From contig NZ_CP068083.1 in NCBI RefSeq assembly GCF_016725325.1, positions 3,100,001-3,164,000 of the forward strand: 64,000 nucleotides of DNA, in the 5' to 3' direction. Origin of the DNA: Sphingobacterium spiritivorum. Lineage in GTDB: Bacteria > Bacteroidota > Bacteroidia > Sphingobacteriales > Sphingobacteriaceae. The notes under the pieces were generated by a model. It had not been told where the DNA came from, ran no database searches, and saw nothing but the letters and a program-made list of their open reading frames with translations. The first letter of the stretch is position 1. Each line of letters starts with the position of its first letter. Positions 36,190-46,100 of the stretch are shown in pieces. A program made the translations under genes and the position numbers.

Positions 36190-38445
36190 TTAATAATTGA
36201 GAGACAGACCGGCACCGAATCCCATATCACTGTCGTAATGTGTACGTATACTCATATTCTTCGTCAGGATATAATTAAGTCCCAGCATATACTCCTGATC
36301 TGTATTGTACATAAAATCTCCACGTAATCTTTTAGAAAGTGGAATATCTTCACGCATCACCGCCAGACGAACAATTCCATCATGATAGACCTCTGCCTGA
36401 AAGTTGACCAGCATCGGCAGTGTATACATAAAACCTAAACTGACTGCACCTCTTTTATCTTTCTTATTCGTCTGACCGAACATATTTTTTTCATGTTCAT
36501 CTTTTCCCATCTTACGGTAACGCCAGTCAAAACCTACAAAAGGCATCAGCCATTGCATCTTCCCGATATATCTGCCGACATGCGTCTCTACTTCATAGCC
36601 ATGCATATCATTATACCCCAGTCTCCATTCCGTTCCGACACTCCATCTGGCATTCTGTAACATAGCCTGACCATCATTCCCGTTGGTAGCAAAATCATTC
36701 TGCGCCATAAAGTGCCACATATTGCTTTCCTTCTGCAGCATTTTATAAGCTCCGGCTTTATCCGGTAAAATGGGATTTTTATAATCACCAACTTCAAATA
36801 CCCTGTTCATTCCGGACATCATATGGTAGAGGATATGACAGTGGAAAAACCAATCTCCTTCCTCATTAGCCAGAAACTCAATCGTATCCGTTTCCATAGG
36901 CATAATGTCCAGAACATTTTTCAAGGGAGACTTTTCACCTTTACCGTTGATTACCCTAAAATCAAATCCATGTAAGTGCATAGGATGCCGCATCATTGAA
37001 TTGTTATAAATCGTGATACGTAATACTTCTCCTTTTTTGACAGGTATTTTATCTGTTTCCGAAAGTACTTTATTATCCATACTCCATACATAGCGGTTCA
37101 TGTTTCCGGTCAGTACAAATTTTAATTCCCTTACGGGAGCATCCTCCGGAAGTTTGGTGTTGTAAGGAGAGGACAACATAGTATAATTTAGGGTCACGAT
37201 ATCACCTAACGCATTTGCATTATAACGGTCAGGATCAGCATCCATATTGTGCTGGCTATGATCTTGTTTTTTTGAATTGCTTCCGGTGATTTCAGGATAC
37301 ATGACCACATTCATGTCCATTTTATTAAGGCTCATCTGCATACCCATATCATCCAGATCTCCATTCATCTTCATCATATCATTCATCATCTTCATTCCTT
37401 CAAAATATTTGAGGCGCGGAAGAGGAGAGAGTAACTGCTTTACACCATTTCCGATAAAGTAACTGGACGAGTTGGTACGGTCTTCTGTTGTCGCCATAAA
37501 TTCATATGCTATACCATCTTCCGGGATAGTCAGGACTACATCGTATGTCTCGGATACGGCTATAATTAAACGATCTACTTCTACAGGCTCTACATCATTA
37601 CCGTCATTGGCTACTACGGTTATTTTTCCCCCTGCATAACGTAGCCAGAAGTAAGAAGATGCACCTCCGTTAGAAATACGAAGCCTTACTTTATCGCCGG
37701 CTTTGAGAGGTTTACCGTCTACGCTTTTGAGATCTGTAAGGGGATTACCGTTCATTAATATCTTATCATAATATACATCACTGACATCCATAGCCAGCAT
37801 CCGCTTCCATTCATTCTTAAGCTTTACTTTGAGCTTTCCCTCTTTGATCGCTTCAGTATAGGATTGTGTAGCACCTTTTTTTATGGCAGCCCAGTCGTTA
37901 GCATTGTGCAGCATTCGGTGTACATTATCCGGATTTAGATTTGTCCACTCGCTTAGTATAAGCGGTACAGCCGGCAGATCATCAATACCTTTTCGGAAAG
38001 TCTTGTCATCTGCCCGTTTCTTCATGATGAAACTTCCATACATACCAATCTGCTCCTGCAATCCCGTATGAGAATGATACCAGTGTGTTCCGGTTTGGAT
38101 AATGGGAAACCGGTACGTAAATGTGGTTCCGGGTGCGATCTGTGGTTGAGTCAGATAGGGGACACCATCTTCCTTATTCGGAAGAAACAAACCGTGCCAG
38201 TGTAAGGATGTATTTTCTTTCAGTTCGTTGTGAACGATAATCTCTGCCGTATCGCCTTCTGTAAATTCAAGCGTCGGCATAGGTATCTGTCCGTTTACAG
38301 CAATCGCTCTTTTAGATTTGCCTGCATAGTTTACGATAGTATCTCTTACATACAAATCGTAACGCCTGACTTGCTGAGCTTCTGATTCCTGCAGAAGTAA
38401 CAAAGCGAAGAGAGATATAAATATTAATCTTAGTTGATTTTTCAT
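36190..38445 (-). CDS. Multicopper oxidase fused to a CopB-like outer-membrane barrel
   Basis: A 751-residue exported protein (signal peptide 1-23, ends QESEAQ). Residues 25 to about 590 form a three-cupredoxin multicopper oxidase of the CopA type with all four copper motifs: HWHG, HWYHSH, HPMHLHGFDF and FFHCHILYHMMSGM, plus a Met-rich insert with DMGMQMS and MDMNVVMYP typical of cuprous oxidases. From about residue 620 to the end the sequence changes to short amphipathic strands (ARWSVGTEWRLGYNDMHGYE ... LGLNYILTKNMSIRTHYDSD) ending in an aromatic-type strand, resembling CopB, the outer-membrane partner of CopA. I read it as a CopA-CopB fusion that oxidises Cu(I) and anchors at the outer membrane. 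Confidence 0.9.
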   Translation of the reverse strand: MKNQLRLIFISLFALLLLQESEAQQVRRYDLYVRDTIVNYAGKSKRAIAVNGQIPMPTLEFTEGDTAEIIVHNELKENTSLHWHGLFLPNKEDGVPYLTQPQIAPGTTFTYRFPIIQTGTHWYHSHTGLQEQIGMYGSFIMKKRADDKTFRKGIDDLPAVPLILSEWTNLNPDNVHRMLHNANDWAAIKKGATQSYTEAIKEGKLKVKLKNEWKRMLAMDVSDVYYDKILMNGNPLTDLKSVDGKPLKAGDKVRLRISNGGASSYFWLRYAGGKITVVANDGNDVEPVEVDRLIIAVSETYDVVLTIPEDGIAYEFMATTEDRTNSSSYFIGNGVKQLLSPLPRLKYFEGMKMMNDMMKMNGDLDDMGMQMSLNKMDMNVVMYPEITGSNSKKQDHSQHNMDADPDRYNANALGDIVTLNYTMLSSPYNTKLPEDAPVRELKFVLTGNMNRYVWSMDNKVLSETDKIPVKKGEVLRITIYNNSMMRHPMHLHGFDFRVINGKGEKSPLKNVLDIMPMETDTIEFLANEEGDWFFHCHILYHMMSGMNRVFEVGDYKNPILPDKAGAYKMLQKESNMWHFMAQNDFATNGNDGQAMLQNARWSVGTEWRLGYNDMHGYEVETHVGRYIGKMQWLMPFVGFDWRYRKMGKDEHEKNMFGQTNKKDKRGAVSLGFMYTLPMLVNFQAEVYHDGIVRLAVMREDIPLSKRLRGDFMYNTDQEYMLGLNYILTKNMSIRTHYDSDMGFGAGLSLNY

Positions 38446-38527
38446 TTAAATTTTAAATTATGAGCCATTCGCTGAACAGCTCAAAATGAGATTTTTATTT
38501 GTTGTTTCCTTTTGAGACTTATAGTTT

Positions 38528-38974
38528 TTATTCTTTTAATATTAACCCGTCAAAATATGCAATTAAAGAGTCCCGTTCGTATTTCGATAGGGATCCATGC
38601 ATTATTTTATATGAAGTCAACGGCATACTATTTTCTTGAAGTACCTGAATTATGCTTTTGAATTTTGTTAGTTTCTTACGCTTTCTATAGGTTGCTAATT
38701 CATCAAAGTTTAATCTTTCTTTTCCTTCTTTTACATGCACAGACATAAAGCTCTCTACCGGCTGGAGGTTTGTGTACCAGGGATATTCGGTATGATTACT
38801 ATGGCAGTCAAAACAGAAGGTCTTTAATAAACCAGTAACATGTTCAGTTGGCAAAAACTGCATGGTAAAGCTAAAGTTATTATCTTTTTGAATATTTCTG
38901 GGACTTGCAGGAATGAACTGGAGAACAACAAATACTCCGGTTATAATGACTGCAATTATTCCTGTCGTTTTCAT
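38528..38974 (-). CDS. Haem-binding domain protein (monohaem c-type)
   Basis: A 148-residue protein with one N-terminal membrane helix or uncleaved signal (IIAVIITGVFVVLQFIPA). The haem attachment motif is CFDCHSN (Cys54, Cys57, His58). The body, with NHTEYPWYTNLQPVESF and MPLTSYKIMHGSLSKYERD, matches the haem-binding domain family common in Bacteroidota. A periplasmic electron carrier for the multicopper oxidase is possible but unproven. It overlaps the upstream DUF3347 gene by 4 bp, so it is translated with it. Confidence 0.86.
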   Translation of the reverse strand: MKTTGIIAVIITGVFVVLQFIPASPRNIQKDNNFSFTMQFLPTEHVTGLLKTFCFDCHSNHTEYPWYTNLQPVESFMSVHVKEGKERLNFDELATYRKRKKLTKFKSIIQVLQENSMPLTSYKIMHGSLSKYERDSLIAYFDGLILKE

Positions 38975-39525
38975 TCATTTAAAGTTTCTGTCAGCGTACC
39001 GCATGCTTGTTTCTCTCTTCCCAGATAGGGATTATGTACTTCCTTCGTGTCTGAAAGCCAAATCTGTGGCTTTTCTCCCTGTTTACAGTCAAATTTGTAA
39101 AGAGTATGTTTTGTATCTTGTAATTTAATATAGTCATACATATCCTCACTGATAATTTCATAATGTTCTCTTTGATGGATAAGATTGTTTTTACTATCGA
39201 TAATGTGTTGGATATTCTCCTTCGTATTATCCACTATATCTTTGATATCTTCCTTTGAGTCTGCAGGCAGCTTGTCAGGTTGCTGGGAGCTGAGTATCTG
39301 AGCAAATGTATTTGCGGTCTCCATTATTTTGTCCTGATCTTGTTCATAGAGGGATTTTCCCAAGTTTAAATAGGCCTTGACCATTGGTAAGTTCGGATCA
39401 GAATCCGAACTTACCGGTAAATTTTGTACTGTTGAATCTGCTGAATTGTTATCTTTTTGTTTCGTATTAGATTGACAAGCCATCAACAGTATTGGAGCCA
39501 GTAATAACATGAGTATTCTTTTCAT
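38971..39525 (-). CDS. DUF3347-type lipoprotein
   Basis: A 184-residue lipoprotein (lipobox LLMACQ) starting at the ATG at 39525; an in-frame ATG at 39546 would put seven residues before the signal. After a low-complexity linker, the helical domain (LPMVKAYLNLGKSLYEQDQD ... THTLYKFDCKQGE-like ending with a GTLTETL tail) resembles DUF3347, a family found in copper-efflux operons of Bacteroidota. It shares the motif NPYLGREKQACGTLTE with the NPYYGSQMLTCGSTKE end of the neighbouring protein, so the two are paralogous. A periplasmic copper-binding role is inferred from this context. Confidence 0.72.
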   Translation of the reverse strand: MKRILMLLLAPILLMACQSNTKQKDNNSADSTVQNLPVSSDSDPNLPMVKAYLNLGKSLYEQDQDKIMETANTFAQILSSQQPDKLPADSKEDIKDIVDNTKENIQHIIDSKNNLIHQREHYEIISEDMYDYIKLQDTKHTLYKFDCKQGEKPQIWLSDTKEVHNPYLGREKQACGTLTETLNE

Positions 39526-39558
39526 AATGTGAATTGCTATATGCATTAATTCTTCTGA

Positions 39559-40434
39559 CTATTTAATGATCTCCTTTGTTGATCCGCACGTTAGCATTTG
39601 CGATCCGTAGTACGGATTTTGGATAGCTTTTTCCTTGCTTAACCAATTCGCTCCTTTACCGTCATTGTACATCGGACAGTGGTTATAGTAAACCATATAA
39701 TCAGGGTCAGAAGCTTTGATCAATTTATAAACAGTTTCGGATAATGCAGTGAAAGCTACTCTTTGTTTATCCAAACCCTTTGAAGACTGAAGAGCTGCGG
39801 CCTGTTTTTCAAGATCTTTCATGACCATCATCCATATATCATGCTCTTTTGGTTGCAGCTCGCCCATTTTAATGGCTGCAATTGCTGATTTTAAGTTTGC
39901 AGCAGCTGTTGTTACAGTTTTGCTGTCACCTTTTATCAACGCATCTTTTATTGTAAAGTAATTCTTGTATAAAGATTCAAGTTTAGACTCCTTAGCAGTA
40001 CGTTCGTTAGTACTCTCTGTTGTTGAATGATCCATTTTCGAATGATCCATATCCTTTGATCCGGATTCTGCCATACTCGTTTTTATTGCACCTTTATATT
40101 GACATTCGGGGCTAAGTGCCTGATATACATCTGTTGGTGCGAGATACATTTCGTTGTCAAATCCAGCCAAAGCAACACGTTTCAGCACTTCGTCTTTTGA
40201 TGTTTTCTGACTATTGTAGGTGAGTGAAGCCTCCTTGGTATTTGTATTCCAGTCGAGTGCAGATTCACCCTTTTTGCTTCCTGCCTTTTCAATCAGGTTT
40301 TTACAGGCTTGTGAACTTCCTTCAATGCGGATAGTTTCGGTTTTTGCATTTTTGATTTGTGCAGCAGCCAGCACAGGTGAAGCTGCTATTCCTAATAATA
40401 AGATCAGTGAAAATATATTTTTGAGTGATTTCAT
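39559..40434 (-). CDS. DUF3347 protein with degenerate heavy-metal-associated domain
   Basis: A 291-residue exported protein (signal peptide ends VLAAAQ). An HMA-like fold at about 30-100 (KTETIRIEGSSQACKNLIE ... VLKRVALAGFDNEMYLAP) has lost the first cysteine of the CxxC pair: SSQACKN stands where GMCGMCK-type motifs are expected. A Met/His linker (KDMDHSKMDHS) follows, then a DUF3347 helical domain (about 150-291) ending HCPMYNDGKGANWLSKEKAI and the NPYYGSQMLTCGS motif. The H-C-P-M and T-C-G-S motifs are probable copper ligands. It is the first gene of the four-gene unit running through the multicopper oxidase (39-bp or smaller gaps, except before the oxidase). Confidence 0.8.
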   Translation of the reverse strand: MKSLKNIFSLILLLGIAASPVLAAAQIKNAKTETIRIEGSSQACKNLIEKAGSKKGESALDWNTNTKEASLTYNSQKTSKDEVLKRVALAGFDNEMYLAPTDVYQALSPECQYKGAIKTSMAESGSKDMDHSKMDHSTTESTNERTAKESKLESLYKNYFTIKDALIKGDSKTVTTAAANLKSAIAAIKMGELQPKEHDIWMMVMKDLEKQAAALQSSKGLDKQRVAFTALSETVYKLIKASDPDYMVYYNHCPMYNDGKGANWLSKEKAIQNPYYGSQMLTCGSTKEIIK

Positions 40435-40605
40435 GTCAGTATTGTCTTTTGATACCGGGATCTTCTATGAGATTCAGGGTATGTTGTCCATATAGATTAA
40501 TTAATATTATAATGTCACAAGTGGATATAATGTTTTACATCTACGAGTAAACGGAGAAGGGACCATCTCTTAAGATAGGGCACACTTCTGGCTATACATT
40601 ACAGA

Positions 40606-40977
40606 TTAAACTAATCGGGGAGGCTGCCAGATGGATAGGGAAACGGACAGGATCGACATGTCATTTTTCCAGAATACGGATTTACTGATGTCGAAAAGTT
40701 GTGGATTGAATGTTAAAAGAGATGATGCAGAAAGGTTTAATTTTGCCGGGATATGGCAGATCTGGTCACTACATTTCTGATCACAATCTTTTGTTTCGTG
40801 ATGTTTTTGCTGATCATTACAACAAGACTTTTTGGATCTGATATTACGATCGGAGTTGCAATGTGATGAGGATGCAGGACTATGTTTTTCCATGGGTTCA
40901 CAGGAGAAAGCCTGCTGCGGTGATAATATCAGGCCGAGCCACAGGACAGAAAATATGATATACCATGTTTTATACAT
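40606..40977 (-). CDS. Cys/His-rich exported small protein, function unknown
   Basis: About 123 residues from the ATG at 40977 (a longer frame opens at 41019 but adds non-signal residues). A signal peptide (MYKTWYIIFSVLWLGLI, cleaved near the alanine before FSCEP) precedes a Cys/His-rich stretch with SCEPMEKH, SHCN, KKSCCNDQQKHHE, DCDQKCSDQICHI, suited to soft-metal binding. The C-terminal part is plain. I do not recognise a family. Location between copper genes on both sides suggests a periplasmic copper or silver sink. Confidence 0.6.
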   Translation of the reverse strand: MYKTWYIIFSVLWLGLILSPQQAFSCEPMEKHSPASSSHCNSDRNIRSKKSCCNDQQKHHETKDCDQKCSDQICHIPAKLNLSASSLLTFNPQLFDISKSVFWKNDMSILSVSLSIWQPPRLV

Positions 40978-41239
40978 CAAATACAAAATTAGGGTATGAA
41001 GACCTAAGAATAAAATCAATCTGTTATATTATTATGGAAAAGATGTGTAGAATTATGGCGAAAGCTGATGTGAAAAGTAAGTGCTTTTAAGGCTTTATAA
41101 GCCGGTTTTTTATATGTTTTAATCTTCCTGACTCTAAAATCTATATAGGAAACTTCGCCGGAATCTTAGAAATTCTATAATCATTACCGGAAATAATATA
41201 ACTTCCATACGTCCATAATTGAGCATTTTTGTGCCGTAT

Positions 41240-41662
41240 ATGAAAAAAATATTTCTGCTTTTTCTTTCTTATCTGTATCTGATGTCTGCCTTTGGTGTAG
41301 CCATTCAGACACATTTCTGTAAAAAAGAAACTGTTCAGGAAACCAACTTTTTCACTAAACCTATTCCCCCTGAGGAGCCTTGTGCGATCTGTGTAAGTAA
41401 AAATAAGGGACAGACAAAGAAAAAAGATGGCTGTTGCCAGCACGAGACAAAAGTACTTAAGTTAACAGAGGAGCAGCAGAAGGTTGTCAAAACGGAGCTG
41501 TCTTTTAAATTCTGGAACGAAGCTATTCTGCATCGTTTCTTTGGAGCTGTATTCGAATCGCCTTCCGTTTATCTGACTTTTGCTTTTGAGCATTATCCTC
41601 AACCTCTCCTCTATGTACAGGCAACTCCGCTGTATATTTATCATTGCGTATATCGTATTTAG
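41240..41662 (+). CDS. HYC_CC_PP family protein
   Basis: A 140-residue exported protein from the ATG at 41240 (a longer frame starts at 41219). The family is named for its short motifs; here the first reads THFCKKE (a variant of HYC), the second GCCQHETKVLKL (CC) and the third near YPQPLLY. Cys residues also occur in EEPCAICVSK. It is found in Bacteroidota next to TolC and RND metal-efflux genes, as here, and its exact role is unknown. Likely metal capture in the periplasm. It is the first gene of a five-gene plus-strand group. Confidence 0.78.
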   Translation: MKKIFLLFLSYLYLMSAFGVAIQTHFCKKETVQETNFFTKPIPPEEPCAICVSKNKGQTKKKDGCCQHETKVLKLTEEQQKVVKTELSFKFWNEAILHRFFGAVFESPSVYLTFAFEHYPQPLLYVQATPLYIYHCVYRI

Positions 41663-41766
41663 ACAATAACCCATTCACTTTAGTAGTCTCAGCCTGTCAA
41701 CATATACTGTTGGAGGCAGAAGACATGCATAAAATTTATTTATTGTCTCATTTTACTATATAGGAT

Positions 41767-43155
41767 ATGTATCCAAAAATTATAGTATCAGGGATACTGT
41801 GTCTTGTATCTTCCCTTGTACAAGGGCAGATGCTGACACTCCCTGATGCAGCAGAACGATCCGTTCAAAATTATCAAAAAATCAAGGCTAAGAAGTCTTT
41901 AATAGATGCATCTTCGGAAAATGTATCTTACCGTAAAAGCATGTACCTGCCGGATGTAACGGCTATGGTGCAGCAGTCATTCGGCTCTGTAAATGCACAG
42001 AATGGTCCTATGTACGCCTATGGCGGACTGGGTGTAACATCCACATCTATGCCTTTGGCCGAACAGAATTGGAATTCAGCATTCGGATCATTGTATCTGG
42101 CCAATATCAATTGGAATATCTTTACTTTCGGCAGACTCAAAAGCGAGTTGTCTGCGGCACGTGCCGGTTATCAGGTGCAGGTATCCGGTTTGGACCAGGA
42201 AATTTTTCAGCATCAGATTAAAGTGGGGGCCGCTTACCTCAATCTCGTCGCCAGTCAACGTCTCCGATATGTGCAGGAACGAAATCTGTATCGGGCGACG
42301 GTATTTTATGAAATGACACAAAGCCGGGCAAACAGTGGTCTGCTACCAGAAGTTGATGCTTCCTTAGCCAAAGCGGAAGTATCCAATGCTCAGTCTGCCC
42401 AGATTAAAGCATATGATAAGGTACTGGCATATTCCACAGACCTGTCTGTTTTAATGGGTGAACCTTTTCAGCACTATACGACAGACAGTCTTTATTATAC
42501 TTCGGAACCTCCGGCAGCAAGGACACCCGCTCTTCCGGCCGGACAGCATCCGGTTCTTTTGTTCCGGCAACATAAAATCGATGAAAGTGTCGAGCAGGAA
42601 AAAGTCGCCCTTGCTACAAAAAAGCCTTCACTGTCTGCATTTGGTGTGATTCAGGGAAGAGGTACAGGCTTTGACTGGAATTATGTTCAGGATAATACAG
42701 CTTATTCTTCTTCTTACTGGAAAGGAGCAGGTATTGACAGAGCCAATTATATAGTAGGGTTTAATCTGAACTGGAACATCAGTAATATTTTCCGTAATAA
42801 TCATAAGCAGAAGCAACAACAATACCTTACACAAGCTTTCAGACATGATTATGAACGTGTACATGAAGAGCTGAAGGCACAGGAAGCACTGGCAAATGCA
42901 CAATATGAAAATGCCAGAGACAACCTCAAAGAGACGAAGATTCAGTTAGAGTCTGCCACATTAGCCTATCGGCAGCACAGCGCACTTTACGAAAATGGAT
43001 TAACGACACTGATTGACTTTACACAGGCACTCTATGCACTCAATCGGGCAGAGATAGAGCATGAGATTGCTAAGAATAATATCTGGCAGGCTCTGCTGCT
43101 GCAGTCTGCAGCAAACGGAGATCTCCATCTGTTACTTTATTCACGTTCAAAATAA
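41767..43155 (+). CDS. TolC family outer-membrane efflux protein
   Basis: A 462-residue outer-membrane channel subunit. Signal peptide 1-19 (LCLVSSLVQG). It shows the two TolC repeat halves, each a beta strand pair followed by a long coiled-coil helix pair: LPDAAERSVQNYQKIKAKKS in the first half, and LATKKPSLSAFGVIQGRGTG plus the long ANAQYENARDNLKETKIQLE helix in the second. It forms the exit duct for the RND pump that follows 10 bp later. The partner pump suggests metal ions as cargo. Confidence 0.92.
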   Translation: MYPKIIVSGILCLVSSLVQGQMLTLPDAAERSVQNYQKIKAKKSLIDASSENVSYRKSMYLPDVTAMVQQSFGSVNAQNGPMYAYGGLGVTSTSMPLAEQNWNSAFGSLYLANINWNIFTFGRLKSELSAARAGYQVQVSGLDQEIFQHQIKVGAAYLNLVASQRLRYVQERNLYRATVFYEMTQSRANSGLLPEVDASLAKAEVSNAQSAQIKAYDKVLAYSTDLSVLMGEPFQHYTTDSLYYTSEPPAARTPALPAGQHPVLLFRQHKIDESVEQEKVALATKKPSLSAFGVIQGRGTGFDWNYVQDNTAYSSSYWKGAGIDRANYIVGFNLNWNISNIFRNNHKQKQQQYLTQAFRHDYERVHEELKAQEALANAQYENARDNLKETKIQLESATLAYRQHSALYENGLTTLIDFTQALYALNRAEIEHEIAKNNIWQALLLQSAANGDLHLLLYSRSK

Positions 43156-43165
43156 TTCCGGAAAA

Positions 43166-46100
43166 ATGAATCTAATACGTTTCGCATTGCGAAAACCCGT
43201 TTCCATTATTGTAATGGTAGTGGGACTTTTATTCTTTGGAATCAAGGCCACCAAAGATGTTCAGGTCGATATACTTCCTGAAATGAACTTGCCTGTAGTC
43301 TATATTGCACATTCCTTTCACGGGTATACGCCACAACAGATGGAAGGATATTTCACTAAAATGTACGTGAATATGATGCTCTTTGCGAATGGGGTCAAGA
43401 GTATTGAAACCAAAAATACCCAGGGATTAACCCTGATGAAAATAAACTTTTATGAAGGGACTAACATGGGAGAAGCTATTGCGTCCATCAATGCGTTATC
43501 CAGCCGTTCGCAGGTATTCCTGCCTCCCGGTGCACCTCCTCCGTTTATCATTCGTTTTGATGCTTCTTCACAACCTGTAGGGCAGCTCGTATTCAGAAGT
43601 GATACGAAAACCAATAATGAGCTTCAGGATATAGCCAATTTCAATGCCCGGCCATTCCTGATTGCTATTCCGGGATTGACAACAGCACCGCCTTTTGGCG
43701 GTAGTCCCCGAACGATTGAAATTAATATTGATCCGGGTAAGCTTAGGACACATTCGCTATCTCCCGAACAGGTAGTGGAAGCTATCAGCAGGCAGAATAT
43801 TACCTCTCCTTCAGGAAATGTATATATCAATGATATCAACTACCTGACCCCGACCAACAATACCCTGAAGACGGTAGAAGAATTTGGTGATATCCCGATT
43901 TTTAAAGGACAGGTTGATAATGTCTATATCCGGGATGTCGCGACTGTAAAAGACGGAGCAGATATTACGACAGGTTATGCGCTGATAGATGGCAAGCGCT
44001 CTGTTTACATTAATATCGCCAAGTCTGGGAATGCTTCTACATATGATGTGGTTAGCAGTCTCAAGAAAGCGATTCCGGATATCCAGCGCAATCTGCCGGA
44101 AGGAGTGTCGATCTCCTATGAATTTGATCAGTCTGTATATGTTATTAATGCTGTGAAAAGTCTGGTGGTAGAGGGAGTATTGGGCGCACTTCTGACCGGA
44201 TTAATGGTCTTGCTTTTCCTGAGAGACAGACGAGCGGCTTTGATTGTAATCCTGACCATTCCTATTTCCATTATAGCAGGTGTACTGTTTCTAAAGCTGT
44301 TCGGACAAACTATTAATATCATGTCATTGTCCGGACTGGCACTGGCTATCGGGATATTGGTAGATGAAAGTACCGTTACTGTTGAGAATATTCATCAACA
44401 TTTTGCTATGGGAAAAACAAAGGCTCAGGCGATTTGGGATGCGTGTAAAGAAATAGCATTTCCAAAACTGCTGATTCTCTTATGTATTCTTGCTGTGTTT
44501 GCTCCGGCTGTCGTGATGACTGGAATACCGGGCGCATTATTTATGCCGCTTGCATTAGCTATAGGATTCTCCATGATCATATCTTTTCTGATGTCTCAGA
44601 CTTTTGTGCCTGTAATGGCCAACTGGCTGATGAAGAATAAAGAGAAACATGAGGAGAAAGAAAGTGGATTTGACCGGTTTAAAGTGCGGTTTTTATACTT
44701 TTTAACCAAGCTGATGCAGCGTAAGAAAATTATCTTTTCGCTCAGTATGATTGCTGCGATTATAGCTGTTTCCTTTATGTATATGCATATCGGAAAAGAT
44801 GTGTTGCCATCTGTAAATTCCCGTCAGTTTCAGCTAAGGATCACAGCACCCGAAGGTACACGGATAGAAAAAACCGAACAAAAAATCAAAGCCGTGCTGG
44901 GCGAACTGGATACCTTATTAGGAAAAGATAATGTCAGTATCTCATCCACTTTTGTCGGACAACATCCTTCGACATTTGCCGTGAGTCCTATCTATCTCTA
45001 TAATGCCGGGCCACATGAAGCCCTGATGCAGGTTGCCCTTCGGTCTGTAGACGGAAATACAGATGCGTTGAAAGATAAGATCCGAAAACATTTGCGTGAG
45101 CGAATGCCCGAATTGAAATTGTCTTTTGAGCCTATAGAACTGACGGAAAAAATACTGAGTCAGGGGGCAAATACTCCAGTTGAAATCCGTGTTGCGGGAA
45201 TGATGAAAAAGATGAATATGATGTACGCCAATAAGCTTCTGACTAAGCTTAAAGAACTGGATTACATGCGTGATCAGCAAATTCCTCAGTCTATGAACTA
45301 TCCGGCATTGGAAATCCAGATTGACCGTACCCGCGCCGCTCAACTGGGGTTAGATGCTCAGGATATTGCCAGATCACTGGTTGCGACGACTGCTTCTTCC
45401 CGTTATACAAGTAAGAATATGTGGGTAGGAGGGATGATGTATATTGCATATGATGTACAGGTACAGATGCCTCAGCATATGCTGACTTCCCGTGACGAGC
45501 TGGCGAATATTCCATTATCCAGAAATTCGGACAGACCGGTCCTTGGGGATGTTGCCACTATCACGCCTGTCAAAACAATGGGCGAAAGCTACAATGACGG
45601 CACCATGGGGTATACAACAGTCACCGCTAATTTACATCAGGCAGATCTGGAAAGAGCGAAAAAGGATGTGGAACTCGCTATTGCGTCTCTGGGTGAACTG
45701 CCCAAAGGAGTCAATATCAAACTGGCCGGAATGGCTCCTGTACTTGATGATACTTTCAACAGTTTGTTAAGCGGATTATTAATAGCAGTTCTTGTGATAT
45801 TTTTGATGTTGACCGCCAATTTTCAATCCTTTAAAGTTTCATTTGTGATATTGACTACTGTACCTTTTGTAGTATTAGGTTCTTTATTGCTGCTTCGTCT
45901 TACAGGCTCTACACTCAACCTGCAGTCTTTTATGGGTATTATTATGTCCGTAGGCGTGTCTATTGCCAATGCAGTCTTGCTGATTACTAATGCAGAGACC
46001 CTTCGCCTGCAGACCGGAGATGCGACCACATCAGCACTGCAGGCTGCTAATCTGCGTATGCGTCCTATTATAATGACCACACTGGCAATGGTAGCCGGGA

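Noticed and set aside
43061..43165. N-terminal extension of the RND pump
   Set aside because: The longer frame starts within tolC and would add 35 residues before a normal first membrane helix; the ATG at 43166 fits the family.
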